A stretch of 38,705 bases of DNA, from contig NZ_BDGJ01000059.1 in assembly GCF_002207765.1 (NCBI RefSeq), forward strand, positions 1 to 38,705, given 5' to 3'. The notes under the pieces were generated by a model, which saw only the letters and a program-made list of their open reading frames with translations, ran no database searches and was not told the origin of the DNA. The translations under genes were made by a program, and so were the position numbers. The DNA comes from Calderihabitans maritimus. GTDB lineage: Bacteria > Bacillota > KKC1 > Calderihabitantales > Calderihabitantaceae. Below, in pieces: positions 24,340 through 34,227 of this stretch (its first letter is position 1; each line of letters opens with the position of its first letter).

Positions 24340-25464
24340 CTATTCTCTTTTGGACTTGCCACCAGCTAATTCCATTACGGCATTAACTATATCTTCGAGC
24401 GCACCGGGTTTGCCCAATTGACGACACCTTTCCGACATACGCCGCAACCGTTCCTGATCTGCCATTAAATTCTCCACCGTAGCCAGAAGCCTTTGCCCGT
24501 TAAGTTCCACGTCAGGTATCACCACTGCTGCCCCCTGTCGCTCAAGGGAGCGAGCATTGAATTCCTGATGATTTTCTGCCGCATACGGATAAGGAATTAA
24601 AATACCGGGAATGCCTTTTATCATCATTTCTGCCAGGAAAGCGGCTCCTGCCCTGGCTACTACTAAATCAGCAGCCGCCAGCGCATATTCTATATGGTAT
24701 AGGTAGGGTTTAATGGTAATATTCCCAGAATTAACCACATCTATACCCAACCTCTCCAGTCCCGCCATAGTTTCCTGGTATCCGTCTCTGCCGGTAACAT
24801 GTATAATCTGTAAAGCTTCACTAGCCAAGTATTTCTGGACTACCGACAACATGGCCCGGTTAATGCTTCTGGCCCCCCGGCTTCCCCCGAGAGCTAGCAA
24901 GGTTTTTTTTCGAAAATCCAAGCCTAATTTCTTAATGCCCTCATCCCTTGTTACTCGTAATATCTCCGGCCGTACCGGGAGCCCGGTAACTCTCCCTTTC
25001 TTCTCCGGAAAGTAAGCCAAAGAGTCGGGAAAAGTCACACATATAACATCTACAAAACGTGCTAACCATCGGTTGGTAAGCCCGGGCAAAGCATTTTGCT
25101 CATGTAACAGGGTCGGATATCCCATTAAGGCAGCTAATAATACGACCGGACCGCTGACGTATCCTCCGGTTCCAATTACCACATCCGGTCGGAACTGCTT
25201 TAAAAGTTGCCGCGCTTGGACCATTCCCGTTATTCCTTTGCAAACTGTGGTCACTGCACGCCAAGATAATTTCCTTTCCAGGCCGGTTACGGTGATGGTA
25301 CGAAAGGGAATCCCTTCCTTGGGTACTATATCCGCTTCAAGTCCCCTTCGGGTACCTACGTAAAGAACCTCAACCTGGGAAAGCTTTTTTTGTAAACCCC
25401 GAATAATACTTATGGCCGGGTAAACATGACCACCTGTTCCACCACCGGTCACCAAAACCCGCAA
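24340..25464 (-). CDS. murG: UDP-GlcNAc:lipid I N-acetylglucosaminyltransferase
   Basis: Encodes 374 residues. It converts lipid I to lipid II on the inner membrane face. The glycine loops VTGGGTGGHVYPA and LALGGSRGARSIN and the donor-site segment EQNALPGLTNR are present. The TTG at 25464 is chosen because AAGGGTG precedes it at good spacing; an ATG at 25482 in frame has no visible SD. It lies 69 bases downstream of ftsW/spoVE. Confidence 0.95.
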   Translation of the reverse strand: MRVLVTGGGTGGHVYPAISIIRGLQKKLSQVEVLYVGTRRGLEADIVPKEGIPFRTITVTGLERKLSWRAVTTVCKGITGMVQARQLLKQFRPDVVIGTGGYVSGPVVLLAALMGYPTLLHEQNALPGLTNRWLARFVDVICVTFPDSLAYFPEKKGRVTGLPVRPEILRVTRDEGIKKLGLDFRKKTLLALGGSRGARSINRAMLSVVQKYLASEALQIIHVTGRDGYQETMAGLERLGIDVVNSGNITIKPYLYHIEYALAAADLVVARAGAAFLAEMMIKGIPGILIPYPYAAENHQEFNARSLERQGAAVVIPDVELNGQRLLATVENLMADQERLRRMSERCRQLGKPGALEDIVNAVMELAGGKSKRE

Positions 25465-25533
25465 TATGTTCACACCCTTCATATGTTAACATAACTTTGA
25501 TTCTTAGGCTACACGCTTGTCCCATGGTTATTC

Positions 25534-26634
25534 CTAACGCAACGAGCAATAACGAGAAACATTCAACAAAATCCCCACGCCGGCCAGAGTAAATACCAAT
25601 GAAGACCCTCCATAACTGATGAAAGGCAGCGTAATACCGGTTACGGGAAGGGAACCGGTCACCACTCCAATATTGATAACAGCCTGTAAGGCAATCATAC
25701 AAGTAATACCAGCGGCCAGTAGACTGCCGTAGGTATCCCGGGCAGTGACGGCCACCCGCAGCCCGCGCCATAGAAACAGGAAGAAAAGTACTATTACCAA
25801 AGAAGCTCCCAAAAAACCTAATTCTTCTCCTAATATAGCATAAATAAAATCAGTATGCCTCTCAGGAACAAATAACAATTTTTGCCGCCCCCTTCCCAGT
25901 CCCAGGCCAAACGGCCCCCCGGAACCGAGGGCCAGGAGCGATTGAATGGTCTGAAAACCCGATCCAGTAGGATCCAGCCAGGGGTTGAGAAAAGCCGTGA
26001 ATCTTTCCATCCGGTAAGGAGCGGCTGCTATCGCCGCCGCCACCAGAGCTATCCCGGCAATCGCCAGCAGTCCCATGTGGCTCCAGCGGGCACCGGCTAT
26101 TAACATCATTAAATAACTAGTTCCCGCGATGGCCACCGCCGTACCCAAATCCGGCTGGGCCAAAATTAAAAGACAGACTGCTGCTAAAATGCCTAAATGA
26201 GGTAAAACGCCTTTGGTAAATGATTTCATTTTATCCTGATGTTGACTTAAACTATGAGCCATGTATATAACCATAACCAGCTTGGTCAATTCAGAAGGCT
26301 GAAAAGAAAGCGAACCAATACCTAACCACCGGCTAGAACCCTTGTGGGTGATACCGGCACCCGTCAATACCAATATTAATAACCCAAAAGCTATTATCAA
26401 AAAGAATCCGGCATATTTGCGCAAACGAAAATAAGGTATGTGCATGGCTACAGCCATGGCCCCGAGGCCTAGCAAGGCCCAGGTTAACTGCTTTTTAAGG
26501 TAATAAAACATATCATTGTTATACAACAACGCAGAATAAGCGCTGGCGCTAAAAACCATAATAATTCCCAGCCCCAATAATAAAAGGGTAGTTAAAAATA
26601 TAATAAAATCCGGTGGTCTCTTCTGCCGTGCCAC
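25534..26634 (-). CDS. SEDS-family lipid II polymerase FtsW/SpoVE
   Basis: Encodes 366 residues with about 10 membrane helices. SEDS proteins polymerise lipid II glycan with a partner class B PBP, here probably SpoVD. Conserved segments are KGSSRWLGIG-LSFQPSEL, LAQPDLGTA, the extracellular loop GLGLGRGRQKLLFVPERHTDFIYAILGEE and LPFISYGGSS. The position between murD and murG is typical of both ftsW and spoVE. As it is the only SEDS gene in the cluster, vegetative and sporulation roles cannot be separated. Confidence 0.95.
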   Translation of the reverse strand: MARQKRPPDFIIFLTTLLLLGLGIIMVFSASAYSALLYNNDMFYYLKKQLTWALLGLGAMAVAMHIPYFRLRKYAGFFLIIAFGLLILVLTGAGITHKGSSRWLGIGSLSFQPSELTKLVMVIYMAHSLSQHQDKMKSFTKGVLPHLGILAAVCLLILAQPDLGTAVAIAGTSYLMMLIAGARWSHMGLLAIAGIALVAAAIAAAPYRMERFTAFLNPWLDPTGSGFQTIQSLLALGSGGPFGLGLGRGRQKLLFVPERHTDFIYAILGEELGFLGASLVIVLFFLFLWRGLRVAVTARDTYGSLLAAGITCMIALQAVINIGVVTGSLPVTGITLPFISYGGSSLVFTLAGVGILLNVSRYCSLR

Positions 26635-26670
26635 GGATAACCCCCCTTAGCTTTCTCCGGCCACAACTTT

Positions 26671-28056
26671 TCAGTCTGGTTTTCTACCCTCATCCATACC
26701 GGCTTTTAACTGCATTACCAAACTCTTAAATCTTTCTCCTCTCTCTTCATAACTTCTAAACATATCCCAACTGGCACAGGCCGGTGAAAGCAGAACCACA
26801 TCTCCCGGAAGGGCCAGGGACGCCGCCGTTTTGACCGCTTCTTCAAAAGTATCCACCCGGTAAAAATTCTTAAACCCTACCTTTTCTACTGCTTCCTGAA
26901 TGTTTCCGGCAGCCTCGCCCACCAGGACCAACGCTCTAACTTTCTCTTTAATTTTTATGGCCAACGATGAAAAGTCACTGCCCTTGTTCTTACCGCCTGC
27001 AATTAATACAACAGGCTCCGCATATGCTTCCAGTGCCTTTATGGCAGCATCCGGGTTAGTCCCTTTGGAATCGTTAATATACTTTACTCCGCCAAACTCA
27101 GCCACAAACTCCAGGCGATGGGCCACTCCCGGAAAAGTCCGTAAAGTACGGGCAATGCTGTCGACAGCAAGCCCCATGGCGCTTCCCGCTGCCACCCCGG
27201 CCAAAGCGTTCTCTAAATTATGACTTCCCTTGATGTTTATTTCTTCGGCTGGGCAGACTACTTCTTTTTTACCCTCTATTGCCACTACCACGTTGCCGTC
27301 CTGTACGTACACTCCCGGTTCTAGCATATGCTGCCGGCTGAAAAATATCACTCTTCCCGGTGTTTTGGAGGCCAAGGATCTTACTCTCTCATCATCGTAA
27401 TTTAGAATGGTAAAATCCGAAGAACTTTGGTTCTCAAAAATCCTCGCTTTGGCTTGGATATACTTTTCCAAAGTAAGATGGCGGTCCAGATGATCAGGTG
27501 TAATATTCAGGATGACCGCCACTCGGGGACGAAAACGGTCTATGGTTTCCAGCTGAAAACTGCTGGCTTCCACCACAATTACCGTGTCCGAATTTGTGGA
27601 ACGGGCCTCCCGGATAAGGGGAATGCCAATATTCCCCGCCACTAATACCGGTCTTCCCGCGTCCTTGAACATCTCGCCTACTAAGGCGGTAGTCGTCGTC
27701 TTACCATTAGTACCAGTAATGGCTACCACCGGCCCTTCAAGGAAACGATAGGCGGCTTCTATTTCACTCCAGACTGGTATGCGAGAGGCCCGGGCCTGCT
27801 GAACCGGAGCAATGCTTAAGGGTACACCCGGGCTGATTATAACTACATCCGTATTTTCCATGTTCACCTCCGGATAGGCGCCCAACTCTAACCGTACCGG
27901 CAAGTCTTCAATACTCTGGATAGCCTGGACCAGCTCCTCTTTCCTTTTTATATCGGTAAGTGTAATTTGAGCACCCTCTTCATGTAAGACCCGAGCGGCA
28001 GCCAAACCGCTATGACCCATGCCTATAACTAAAACTTTTTTCCCTTTCCAGTTCAT
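26671..28056 (-). CDS. murD: UDP-N-acetylmuramoylalanine-D-glutamate ligase
   Basis: Encodes 461 residues. It adds D-Glu to UDP-MurNAc-L-Ala. The ATP loop is GTNGKTT (115-121), with NITPDHLDRH and INDSKGTNPDA further on. The ATG at 28056 (MNWKGKKVLVIGMGHSG) follows GGAAG and begins the Rossmann domain directly; the frame is open to 28161 inside mraY but that part has no family match. Confidence 0.97.
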   Translation of the reverse strand: MNWKGKKVLVIGMGHSGLAAARVLHEEGAQITLTDIKRKEELVQAIQSIEDLPVRLELGAYPEVNMENTDVVIISPGVPLSIAPVQQARASRIPVWSEIEAAYRFLEGPVVAITGTNGKTTTTALVGEMFKDAGRPVLVAGNIGIPLIREARSTNSDTVIVVEASSFQLETIDRFRPRVAVILNITPDHLDRHLTLEKYIQAKARIFENQSSSDFTILNYDDERVRSLASKTPGRVIFFSRQHMLEPGVYVQDGNVVVAIEGKKEVVCPAEEINIKGSHNLENALAGVAAGSAMGLAVDSIARTLRTFPGVAHRLEFVAEFGGVKYINDSKGTNPDAAIKALEAYAEPVVLIAGGKNKGSDFSSLAIKIKEKVRALVLVGEAAGNIQEAVEKVGFKNFYRVDTFEEAVKTAASLALPGDVVLLSPACASWDMFRSYEERGERFKSLVMQLKAGMDEGRKPD

Positions 28057-28070
28057 AAGTTTCTTCCTTT

Positions 28071-29030
28071 CTAACCCAAATTGTACATAAATAGGATGCC
28101 CAGAACCGCCAGTAAAACGCCTGCCAACCAAAAACCGTTCACTATTTCTTTTTCCTTCCATCCAGAAAGCTCAAAATGGTGATGCAGAGGGCTCATACGA
28201 AATACCCGTTTACCGGTTAAACGAAAAGAAATAACTTGTATTATCACCGACAGGGATTCGGCAACAAAAACGCCTCCTACAACAGGTAGTACCAGTTCAG
28301 TACCCGTTAATACGGCCAGAGATCCCAAAGCTGCACCCAGAGCTAAAGATCCGGTGTCTCCCATGAAAACGCGTGCCGGGTGGGCGTTAAACCGCAAAAA
28401 GCCTATACAGCCGCCGGCAACGGCGGCAGCAAAAACGGCCAACCCCGTCTTGTCCACCATAAGCGCGATTAGTACGTAAGCTAAAGAAGCAAAGGCAGTT
28501 ACCCCGGCAGCCAGACCGTCCAATCCATCCGTGAGGTTGACCGCGTTGCTGGTACTCACTAACACTAAAGTAGCAAAAATGGGATAAAACCAACTTAAAT
28601 TCCAGTGAAAACCTAATAGAGGCACAACAATTTCCGTTCCTCTTCCCATGGCCATAGACACAATGGCTAGGGCTAACGCCATGATCACCTGCGCCGTAAG
28701 CTTATGGCGCGCTTTTAGTCCTAAGGGTCTTCTTAAGACAACTTTAATAAAATCATCAGTAAAACCGATACCCGCGTAACCCAAGGTAGTCGCCAGTACC
28801 AAGAGGGCAGCAGGGTCATCCCCTTTCAATACCACAGTAGTTATCACTATAGCGGCCAGGAACAAAATCCCTCCCATAGTAGGAGTTCCGGCTTTGGTTA
28901 AATGAGTACGGGGTCCGTCGGTTCGAATGCTCTGACCCACCCTTAACCGTTGCAACCAGGGAATGATTACAGGTCCTAAAATCAGGGTAATAATTCCTGA
29001 AAGCCCAAAGGCAACGATAATCGCTTTCAT
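28071..29030 (-). CDS. mraY: Phospho-MurNAc-pentapeptide translocase
   Basis: Encodes 319 residues with about 10 membrane helices. It makes lipid I by joining phospho-MurNAc-pentapeptide to undecaprenyl phosphate. The family motifs are GTPTMGGILF, the Asp-rich GFTDDFIKV, NAVNLTDGLDGLAAG and MGDTGSLALGA, and the MSPLHHHFE loop is intact. It lies 11 bases after murF and 14 before murD. Confidence 0.97.
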   Translation of the reverse strand: MKAIIVAFGLSGIITLILGPVIIPWLQRLRVGQSIRTDGPRTHLTKAGTPTMGGILFLAAIVITTVVLKGDDPAALLVLATTLGYAGIGFTDDFIKVVLRRPLGLKARHKLTAQVIMALALAIVSMAMGRGTEIVVPLLGFHWNLSWFYPIFATLVLVSTSNAVNLTDGLDGLAAGVTAFASLAYVLIALMVDKTGLAVFAAAVAGGCIGFLRFNAHPARVFMGDTGSLALGAALGSLAVLTGTELVLPVVGGVFVAESLSVIIQVISFRLTGKRVFRMSPLHHHFELSGWKEKEIVNGFWLAGVLLAVLGILFMYNLG

Positions 29031-29041
29031 CCTCGTATCAC

Positions 29042-30421
29042 CTACTCTGCCCTCAGCCTATCGGCGATCTCCTCCATTTTCATGCCCCGGGAACCTTTAA
29101 TCAGAACTACATCTCCAGGCCGCAATAATTGCTGTAAACCCTGCCACGCCTCCTGGTTATCCCGGCACACTCGGATTTTTTCCTCCGGCATTCCTCTTTC
29201 GAGAGCACCCCGGGCTATTTTTTCGGCGAGGTCTCCTACCGTGAACAGATAGTCAATCCCCAAATCGGCCACCGTTTCTCCCACTTCCCGATGTCCCTGT
29301 TCGGCTAAAGGTCCCAGTTCCAGCATATTGCCCAATACCGCAATTGCCCGCGTCTTTCGCAGGTGCTGTAATACCTTTAAGGACGCCTTGGTCGATGCCG
29401 GATTGGCATTATAGGCGTCGTTTATTATCATGGTGTCATTAATTCCTTTAAACTTCTCCAGCCGCATGGGACTTAAGCGAACCTTTTTAAGTCCCCGGGC
29501 GATAGCCTGAAGGCTCATTCCCAGCTGGTATCCGACGCCCACCGCCGCCAAGGCGTTCAGCACATTATGTTCACCCAAGACAGGAATAAACATAGACTCC
29601 TTATCCGTCCCTACGCGAACAGTAAAAGCCATCCCCTCACCGGTCACCGGGCGAACATCCAGAGCCCTGATATCTGCATTATCTCCCCGGCCGTAAAAAA
29701 GGACTTTCCCGCGGCAGCGCGAGGCTAACCGGATACACCACTGGTCCTCGCCGTTCAAAACGGCAAAACCAGTGGGAGGTATGGCTTCCAGCAATTCACC
29801 CTTGGCCCGGGCAATATTTTCCAAGGAACCAAGTAACTCATAATGAGCGGGGCCTATGTTGGTGATTACTGCTCCTGTCGGTTGAGCAATATAGCAAAGT
29901 TCGGCAATCTCGCCCCGACCCCGCATAGCCATTTCCAGCACGGTAGCCTTATGACTGTAAGATAAGTGAAAAATAGTTAAAGGCAATCCAATTTCGTTAT
30001 TGAAATTCGCGGAATTCTTTAGCGTGGGACCGCTCTCAGCAAGAACTGAAGCTATCATATCTTTGGTTGTAGTCTTGCCGTTGCTGCCCGTAACGCCAAT
30101 CACCGGAATCTCGAATTGCCTGCGGTGGTAACGAGACAGACTCTGGAAGGCTTTGAGAGTATCATCCACCAGAATTAAGGCTTTATCCTGAGGCCACCGG
30201 TGTACTTTTCTCATAACTACTGCCCCGGCAGCACCCTTACCCAAAGCCTCAACCACAAACTGGTGACCATCAACTCTCTGTCCCGGAAACGCAAAAAATA
30301 ACTCACCCGGTTTAATCTGGCGGCTATCAATAGAAACTCCCCTGAACTGAGCCGCCGGATCCCCGGACAGCAGCTTTCCCCGCATAACGCGGTAGGCTTC
30401 TTCAAACGTCATCAGAATCAT
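29042..30421 (-). CDS. murF: UDP-MurNAc-tripeptide-D-alanyl-D-alanine ligase
   Basis: Encodes 459 residues. It adds D-Ala-D-Ala to the tripeptide, completing the pentapeptide precursor. The ATP loop is GSNGKTT (112-118), with NFNNEIGLPLT and INDAYNANPAS, all typical of MurF. The first ATG lies 8 bases after AAGGGG and overlaps the murE stop by 20 bases; the second (MTFEEAY) is three codons later and could also serve. Confidence 0.96.
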   Translation of the reverse strand: MILMTFEEAYRVMRGKLLSGDPAAQFRGVSIDSRQIKPGELFFAFPGQRVDGHQFVVEALGKGAAGAVVMRKVHRWPQDKALILVDDTLKAFQSLSRYHRRQFEIPVIGVTGSNGKTTTKDMIASVLAESGPTLKNSANFNNEIGLPLTIFHLSYSHKATVLEMAMRGRGEIAELCYIAQPTGAVITNIGPAHYELLGSLENIARAKGELLEAIPPTGFAVLNGEDQWCIRLASRCRGKVLFYGRGDNADIRALDVRPVTGEGMAFTVRVGTDKESMFIPVLGEHNVLNALAAVGVGYQLGMSLQAIARGLKKVRLSPMRLEKFKGINDTMIINDAYNANPASTKASLKVLQHLRKTRAIAVLGNMLELGPLAEQGHREVGETVADLGIDYLFTVGDLAEKIARGALERGMPEEKIRVCRDNQEAWQGLQQLLRPGDVVLIKGSRGMKMEEIADRLRAE

Positions 30422-31898
30422 AACCGTATCCCCTTAAGATTTCTCTTGCCACCTTCCGGTCGTCGAAAGGCAGTATTTTATCCTGAATTATTTGATAGGT
30501 TTCATGACCCTTTCCGGCAATAATCACCATATCGTCCCTCCGAGCCATAGCAATGGCCTCCCGGATGGCCTGATAGCGATCTACAATTATTTTGTAGTTT
30601 TCGCGAGTGATTTTTTCCACTCCAGGAATTATGTCCTGGATAATGGCTTCCGGTTCTTCGCTGCGGGGATTATCAGAAGTAACTATACAAAAATCGCTGT
30701 ACCGGGCGGCTACTTCTCCCATCAGAGGACGTTTGCCTCGGTCCCGGTCTCCACCGCAGCCGAATACCGTAATGATTCTACCTTTAGTCATTTCTCTGGC
30801 TGTTTCCAGGAGATTCTTCAATCCGTCAGGAGTATGGGCGTAGTCTACTACTACCGCAAACTCCTGGCCACAGTCGACCAGCTCAAACCGGCCGGCCACA
30901 CCGGTAACCCCTTCCAAGGCCTGTTTGATTTCTTCCTCCGGAATTCCTTCCTGCATTCCTACTGCCACAGCCGCCAACGCGTTATATACAGTAAATTTAC
31001 CAGTGAGTTTTAAATTTAACGGAAATTCACCCGAAGGGGAGACTACTTGGAACCGAACGCCTTTAGTACCGACATCAATATTCTTAGCCTGTACGTCGGA
31101 TTCCTCTCGGAGCCCGTAAGTAACTACCGGTACCGAAGTGATTTGCCGCAGGTAAGCTGACTGAGGGTCGTCGGCGTTAATCACTGCGTATTTCTTCCTC
31201 TTCTTCACCCCGCTTCCCAGACTCGCGAACAACTTACCTTTGGCCTTCAAATATTCCTGCATATTCTGGTGAAAATCCAAATGGTCCTGAGATAGATTAG
31301 TAAAGACTCCCACGTCGTACTCACAATCTACCGTCCGGTCGAGAGCCAAGGCATGAGAGGATACTTCCATTACCGCATAGGCGACTTCCTCTTCCACCAT
31401 CTGCGCCAAAAGGGCCTGCAAATCCAAAGATTCAGGAGTGGTGTGCACCGCCGGGAGTTCCCGGTCTCCGATGCGGTTAACAATTGTACCTAATAAACCC
31501 ACCTTTTCTCCTGCCTGTTGCAATATCGCTTCAATTAAATGGGTGGTCGTAGTTTTACCGTTGGTTCCCGTTACTCCGATAAGGTTCAGGTGACGGGAAG
31601 GATAATCAAAATAAGCGGCAGAAAGAGCAGACAATGCCCTGCGACTGTCTTTCACCAGCAGGCAGGTAACTCCTTCCGGCACGGCAACGGGCTTTTCCAC
31701 AACCAATGCTACAGCCCCTCGCTCTAATGCGTCCGGTATAAACCGGTGCCCGTCAACGCGAAAACCTTCAATGGCAACAAAAAGATAACCCTCTTTTATC
31801 TGTCTTGAATCATAGTGAATTCCCTTTACGTACTGGTTTAAACTTCCTTGAAGCAATTGGAAAGATAACTTGTGTACCAGCTTCTGAAGCTCTTTCAT
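30402..31898 (-). CDS. murE: UDP-MurNAc-tripeptide synthetase (meso-diaminopimelate type)
   Basis: Encodes 498 residues. The ATP loop is GTNGKTT (111-117), and the carbamylated-Lys region YLKAKGKLF is present. The specificity motif DNPR (409-412) indicates meso-diaminopimelate rather than lysine, so the cell wall should be of the DAP type. GGGGAGG precedes the ATG. It is separated from spoVD by 138 bases with no clear promoter or terminator. Confidence 0.97.
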   Translation of the reverse strand: MKELQKLVHKLSFQLLQGSLNQYVKGIHYDSRQIKEGYLFVAIEGFRVDGHRFIPDALERGAVALVVEKPVAVPEGVTCLLVKDSRRALSALSAAYFDYPSRHLNLIGVTGTNGKTTTTHLIEAILQQAGEKVGLLGTIVNRIGDRELPAVHTTPESLDLQALLAQMVEEEVAYAVMEVSSHALALDRTVDCEYDVGVFTNLSQDHLDFHQNMQEYLKAKGKLFASLGSGVKKRKKYAVINADDPQSAYLRQITSVPVVTYGLREESDVQAKNIDVGTKGVRFQVVSPSGEFPLNLKLTGKFTVYNALAAVAVGMQEGIPEEEIKQALEGVTGVAGRFELVDCGQEFAVVVDYAHTPDGLKNLLETAREMTKGRIITVFGCGGDRDRGKRPLMGEVAARYSDFCIVTSDNPRSEEPEAIIQDIIPGVEKITRENYKIIVDRYQAIREAIAMARRDDMVIIAGKGHETYQIIQDKILPFDDRKVAREILRGYGYDSDDV

Positions 31899-32036
31899 GA
31901 AAAACCTCCCCGGCGGATCTTAATGTAAAATTCCTGCAAGATTTATTATTAACGGAAGAATCTTCCTTTAAACTTCCCGTTCTGAAAAAACAGAGTCTGA
32001 GCCGGAAGTAGAAAAACTCCCACTCAATTCTGGTTT

Positions 32037-34172
32037 TTAAGGTCCTAGAACTTTTTCCGTTTCAATCTCTCTAAATATTACCTTAACGGTAGTACCCCGC
32101 GGGACTACGGCTCCCGGTCGGGGATCTTGTTCTACCGCCTCGCCGTATCCCAGTGGATTTATCCTGAGATTCAGAGCCTCCATCAATTGGGCGGCCTCCC
32201 TCAACCTTTTACCGGTAACATCGGGCACTACCGTTTCTTCCTTCTCTTTCCCTGAGCCGACGTAAAGAATTACCGTAGTACCCTCTGCTACTTTTGCCAA
32301 AGGTTTAGGAGTTTGATCTATAACCAGCGATCCGTTCCCCTCGACTACGGCTTTCAGCCCCGCTGCCCTGAGAGCTTTCTGGGCCTTATCCAGAGGAAGA
32401 CGTATCACTGAAGGAACCTCTACCATGGCCGGCTGAGAAATTTTTTCTCGCTCATTTGGATCATAACGTACCGGAACCCCCAGGTATCTCAAGCTATCCT
32501 CCATAACTCGCTTGAAAACAGGGGCCGCAACCGTTCCGCCGTAATAAGGATAACCTTTCGGCTCATCAATGACAACTAGAACAACCAGTTGAGGATCATC
32601 AGCCGGGGCAAAACCTACAAAAGAAGCAACATACTTCCCCTGCTGGTACCCGCCGGGACCGGCTTTCTGGGCGGTACCGGTTTTCCCTGCCGCCCGGTAT
32701 CCTGGAATATAAGCGTTACGCCCCGTGCCATGGCTTACTACCCTTTCCAGAATAGAAGCCAGCTCGCGAGCTGTTTCGCGGGATATTACTTGCCTAATCG
32801 GCTCCGGCTCAAACTGCTTCACTATGTTCCCATCCTGGTCCGTAATCTGACGTACCAGATGAGGTCGATAAAGAATGCCTCCGTTGGCTATAGCAGCTAC
32901 AGCGCTTATCAACTGGATGGGCGTAACGGAAATACTCTGTCCCATAGCTATAGTAGCTATATTAATCCTTTTTAATTTCTCTAAAGGAATCATAATTCCT
33001 TTTGCTTCCCCCGGGAGATCCACCCCTGTCTCCTGCCCGAAGCCAAAAGCCTTAATATAATCATAAAAGAGCCCAGATTGCTTATCTTCTATCCTCAATC
33101 CGATAGTAACGAAAACAGGATTACAGGAGTTCTGTACGCCTTCCACGAAAGTTTGATTTCCATGGGCTCGCGGATATCGCCAACATTTAATAATTTCTTT
33201 CCCTACCTTAATGTAACCGGGATCATAAAAGCGCTCTTCAGGAGAAACGAGCCCTTCTTCAAGGGCTGTTGCCGCTGTAATCACCTTAAAAGTAGAGCCC
33301 GGCTCATAGGTATTGGAAACGGCAATATTGCGCCAAACAGATTGAGGATATTCGCCGTATTTGTTCGGATCATAAACAGGGCGGCTTCCCAAAGCGAGGA
33401 TTTCGCCGCTACGGGGATCCATTACTATTATGGTAGCGCTGGCCGGGTTGGTTTCGCTGTTCATTATCCTGTCTAATTCCCTTTCCACGATGTACTGGAT
33501 AGTTTCATCTATGGTTAGGACTAAGTTGTAGCCGTTTTCGGGGGGAATATAGCGGCGCATGGCCTGAGGGATTTCCCTACCGGCTGCATCATACTCCACT
33601 ACAATTCGTCCCGGTTTTCCCCGCAGAACTTTGTCATAGGTAAATTCTAGTCCTTCCAGGCCCTGATTATCTATACCGACGAAACCTAATATATGGGCCG
33701 CAAGAGTTCCTTTAGGATAATAGCGCCTGCTTTCTTCCACCGTCTCTATTCCCGGTAGATCCAGTTCTTTAATCTTTCTGGCTTTCTCAGCTTCTACCTT
33801 CCTTTTAATCCAGACAAAAGCCCTGTTGGCCGTTATCTTTTTTTCCAGTTCCTCCGGAGATATTTCCAACACAGCAGCAACCTGACGGGCTATTTCCTTT
33901 TCCCGGCCGGAACGCTTAATCTCCGGCGGCACGGCATAGATAGAATCGGCACTGGCACTTACCGCAAGTTTCCTCCCCTTGCGGTCATAGATAATACCTC
34001 GTTTGGCTTCTACCGTTACCTCCCGGAGACGCATCTCCAGAGCCTTCTCCTGTAACTCCTCACCCCGGACAAATTGAATCCATGCCAACCTTATCATTAA
34101 ACTAAAAAGAACACAAGCCAGTAGAAAAAAAATAATAACAATCCTCTTTCGGATCGTAATGCTTGTGTTCAT
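32037..34172 (-). CDS. spoVD: Class B penicillin-binding protein SpoVD/FtsI with PASTA domains
   Basis: Encodes 711 residues. It is a transpeptidase that cross-links septal or spore-cortex peptidoglycan. One N-terminal membrane helix (about 9-30) is followed by a dimerisation domain with RGIIYDRKGRKLA, and the transpeptidase domain has Ser293-Thr-Phe-Lys296, Ser349-Cys-Asn351 and Lys497-Thr-Gly499. Two C-terminal PASTA domains follow (from about 580: VPSVIRLPLDKAQKAL and VPDVTGKRLREAAQLM). This layout fits SpoVD and PASTA-bearing PBP2B alike. With only one class B PBP in the cluster, it may serve both growth and sporulation. Confidence 0.95.
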   Translation of the reverse strand: MNTSITIRKRIVIIFFLLACVLFSLMIRLAWIQFVRGEELQEKALEMRLREVTVEAKRGIIYDRKGRKLAVSASADSIYAVPPEIKRSGREKEIARQVAAVLEISPEELEKKITANRAFVWIKRKVEAEKARKIKELDLPGIETVEESRRYYPKGTLAAHILGFVGIDNQGLEGLEFTYDKVLRGKPGRIVVEYDAAGREIPQAMRRYIPPENGYNLVLTIDETIQYIVERELDRIMNSETNPASATIIVMDPRSGEILALGSRPVYDPNKYGEYPQSVWRNIAVSNTYEPGSTFKVITAATALEEGLVSPEERFYDPGYIKVGKEIIKCWRYPRAHGNQTFVEGVQNSCNPVFVTIGLRIEDKQSGLFYDYIKAFGFGQETGVDLPGEAKGIMIPLEKLKRINIATIAMGQSISVTPIQLISAVAAIANGGILYRPHLVRQITDQDGNIVKQFEPEPIRQVISRETARELASILERVVSHGTGRNAYIPGYRAAGKTGTAQKAGPGGYQQGKYVASFVGFAPADDPQLVVLVVIDEPKGYPYYGGTVAAPVFKRVMEDSLRYLGVPVRYDPNEREKISQPAMVEVPSVIRLPLDKAQKALRAAGLKAVVEGNGSLVIDQTPKPLAKVAEGTTVILYVGSGKEKEETVVPDVTGKRLREAAQLMEALNLRINPLGYGEAVEQDPRPGAVVPRGTTVKVIFREIETEKVLGP

Positions 34173-34227
34173 TTACCCTCACTCCTGTTCCCCACAAAAC
34201 CATTACTAACCTTTATGAATTTTTGAG

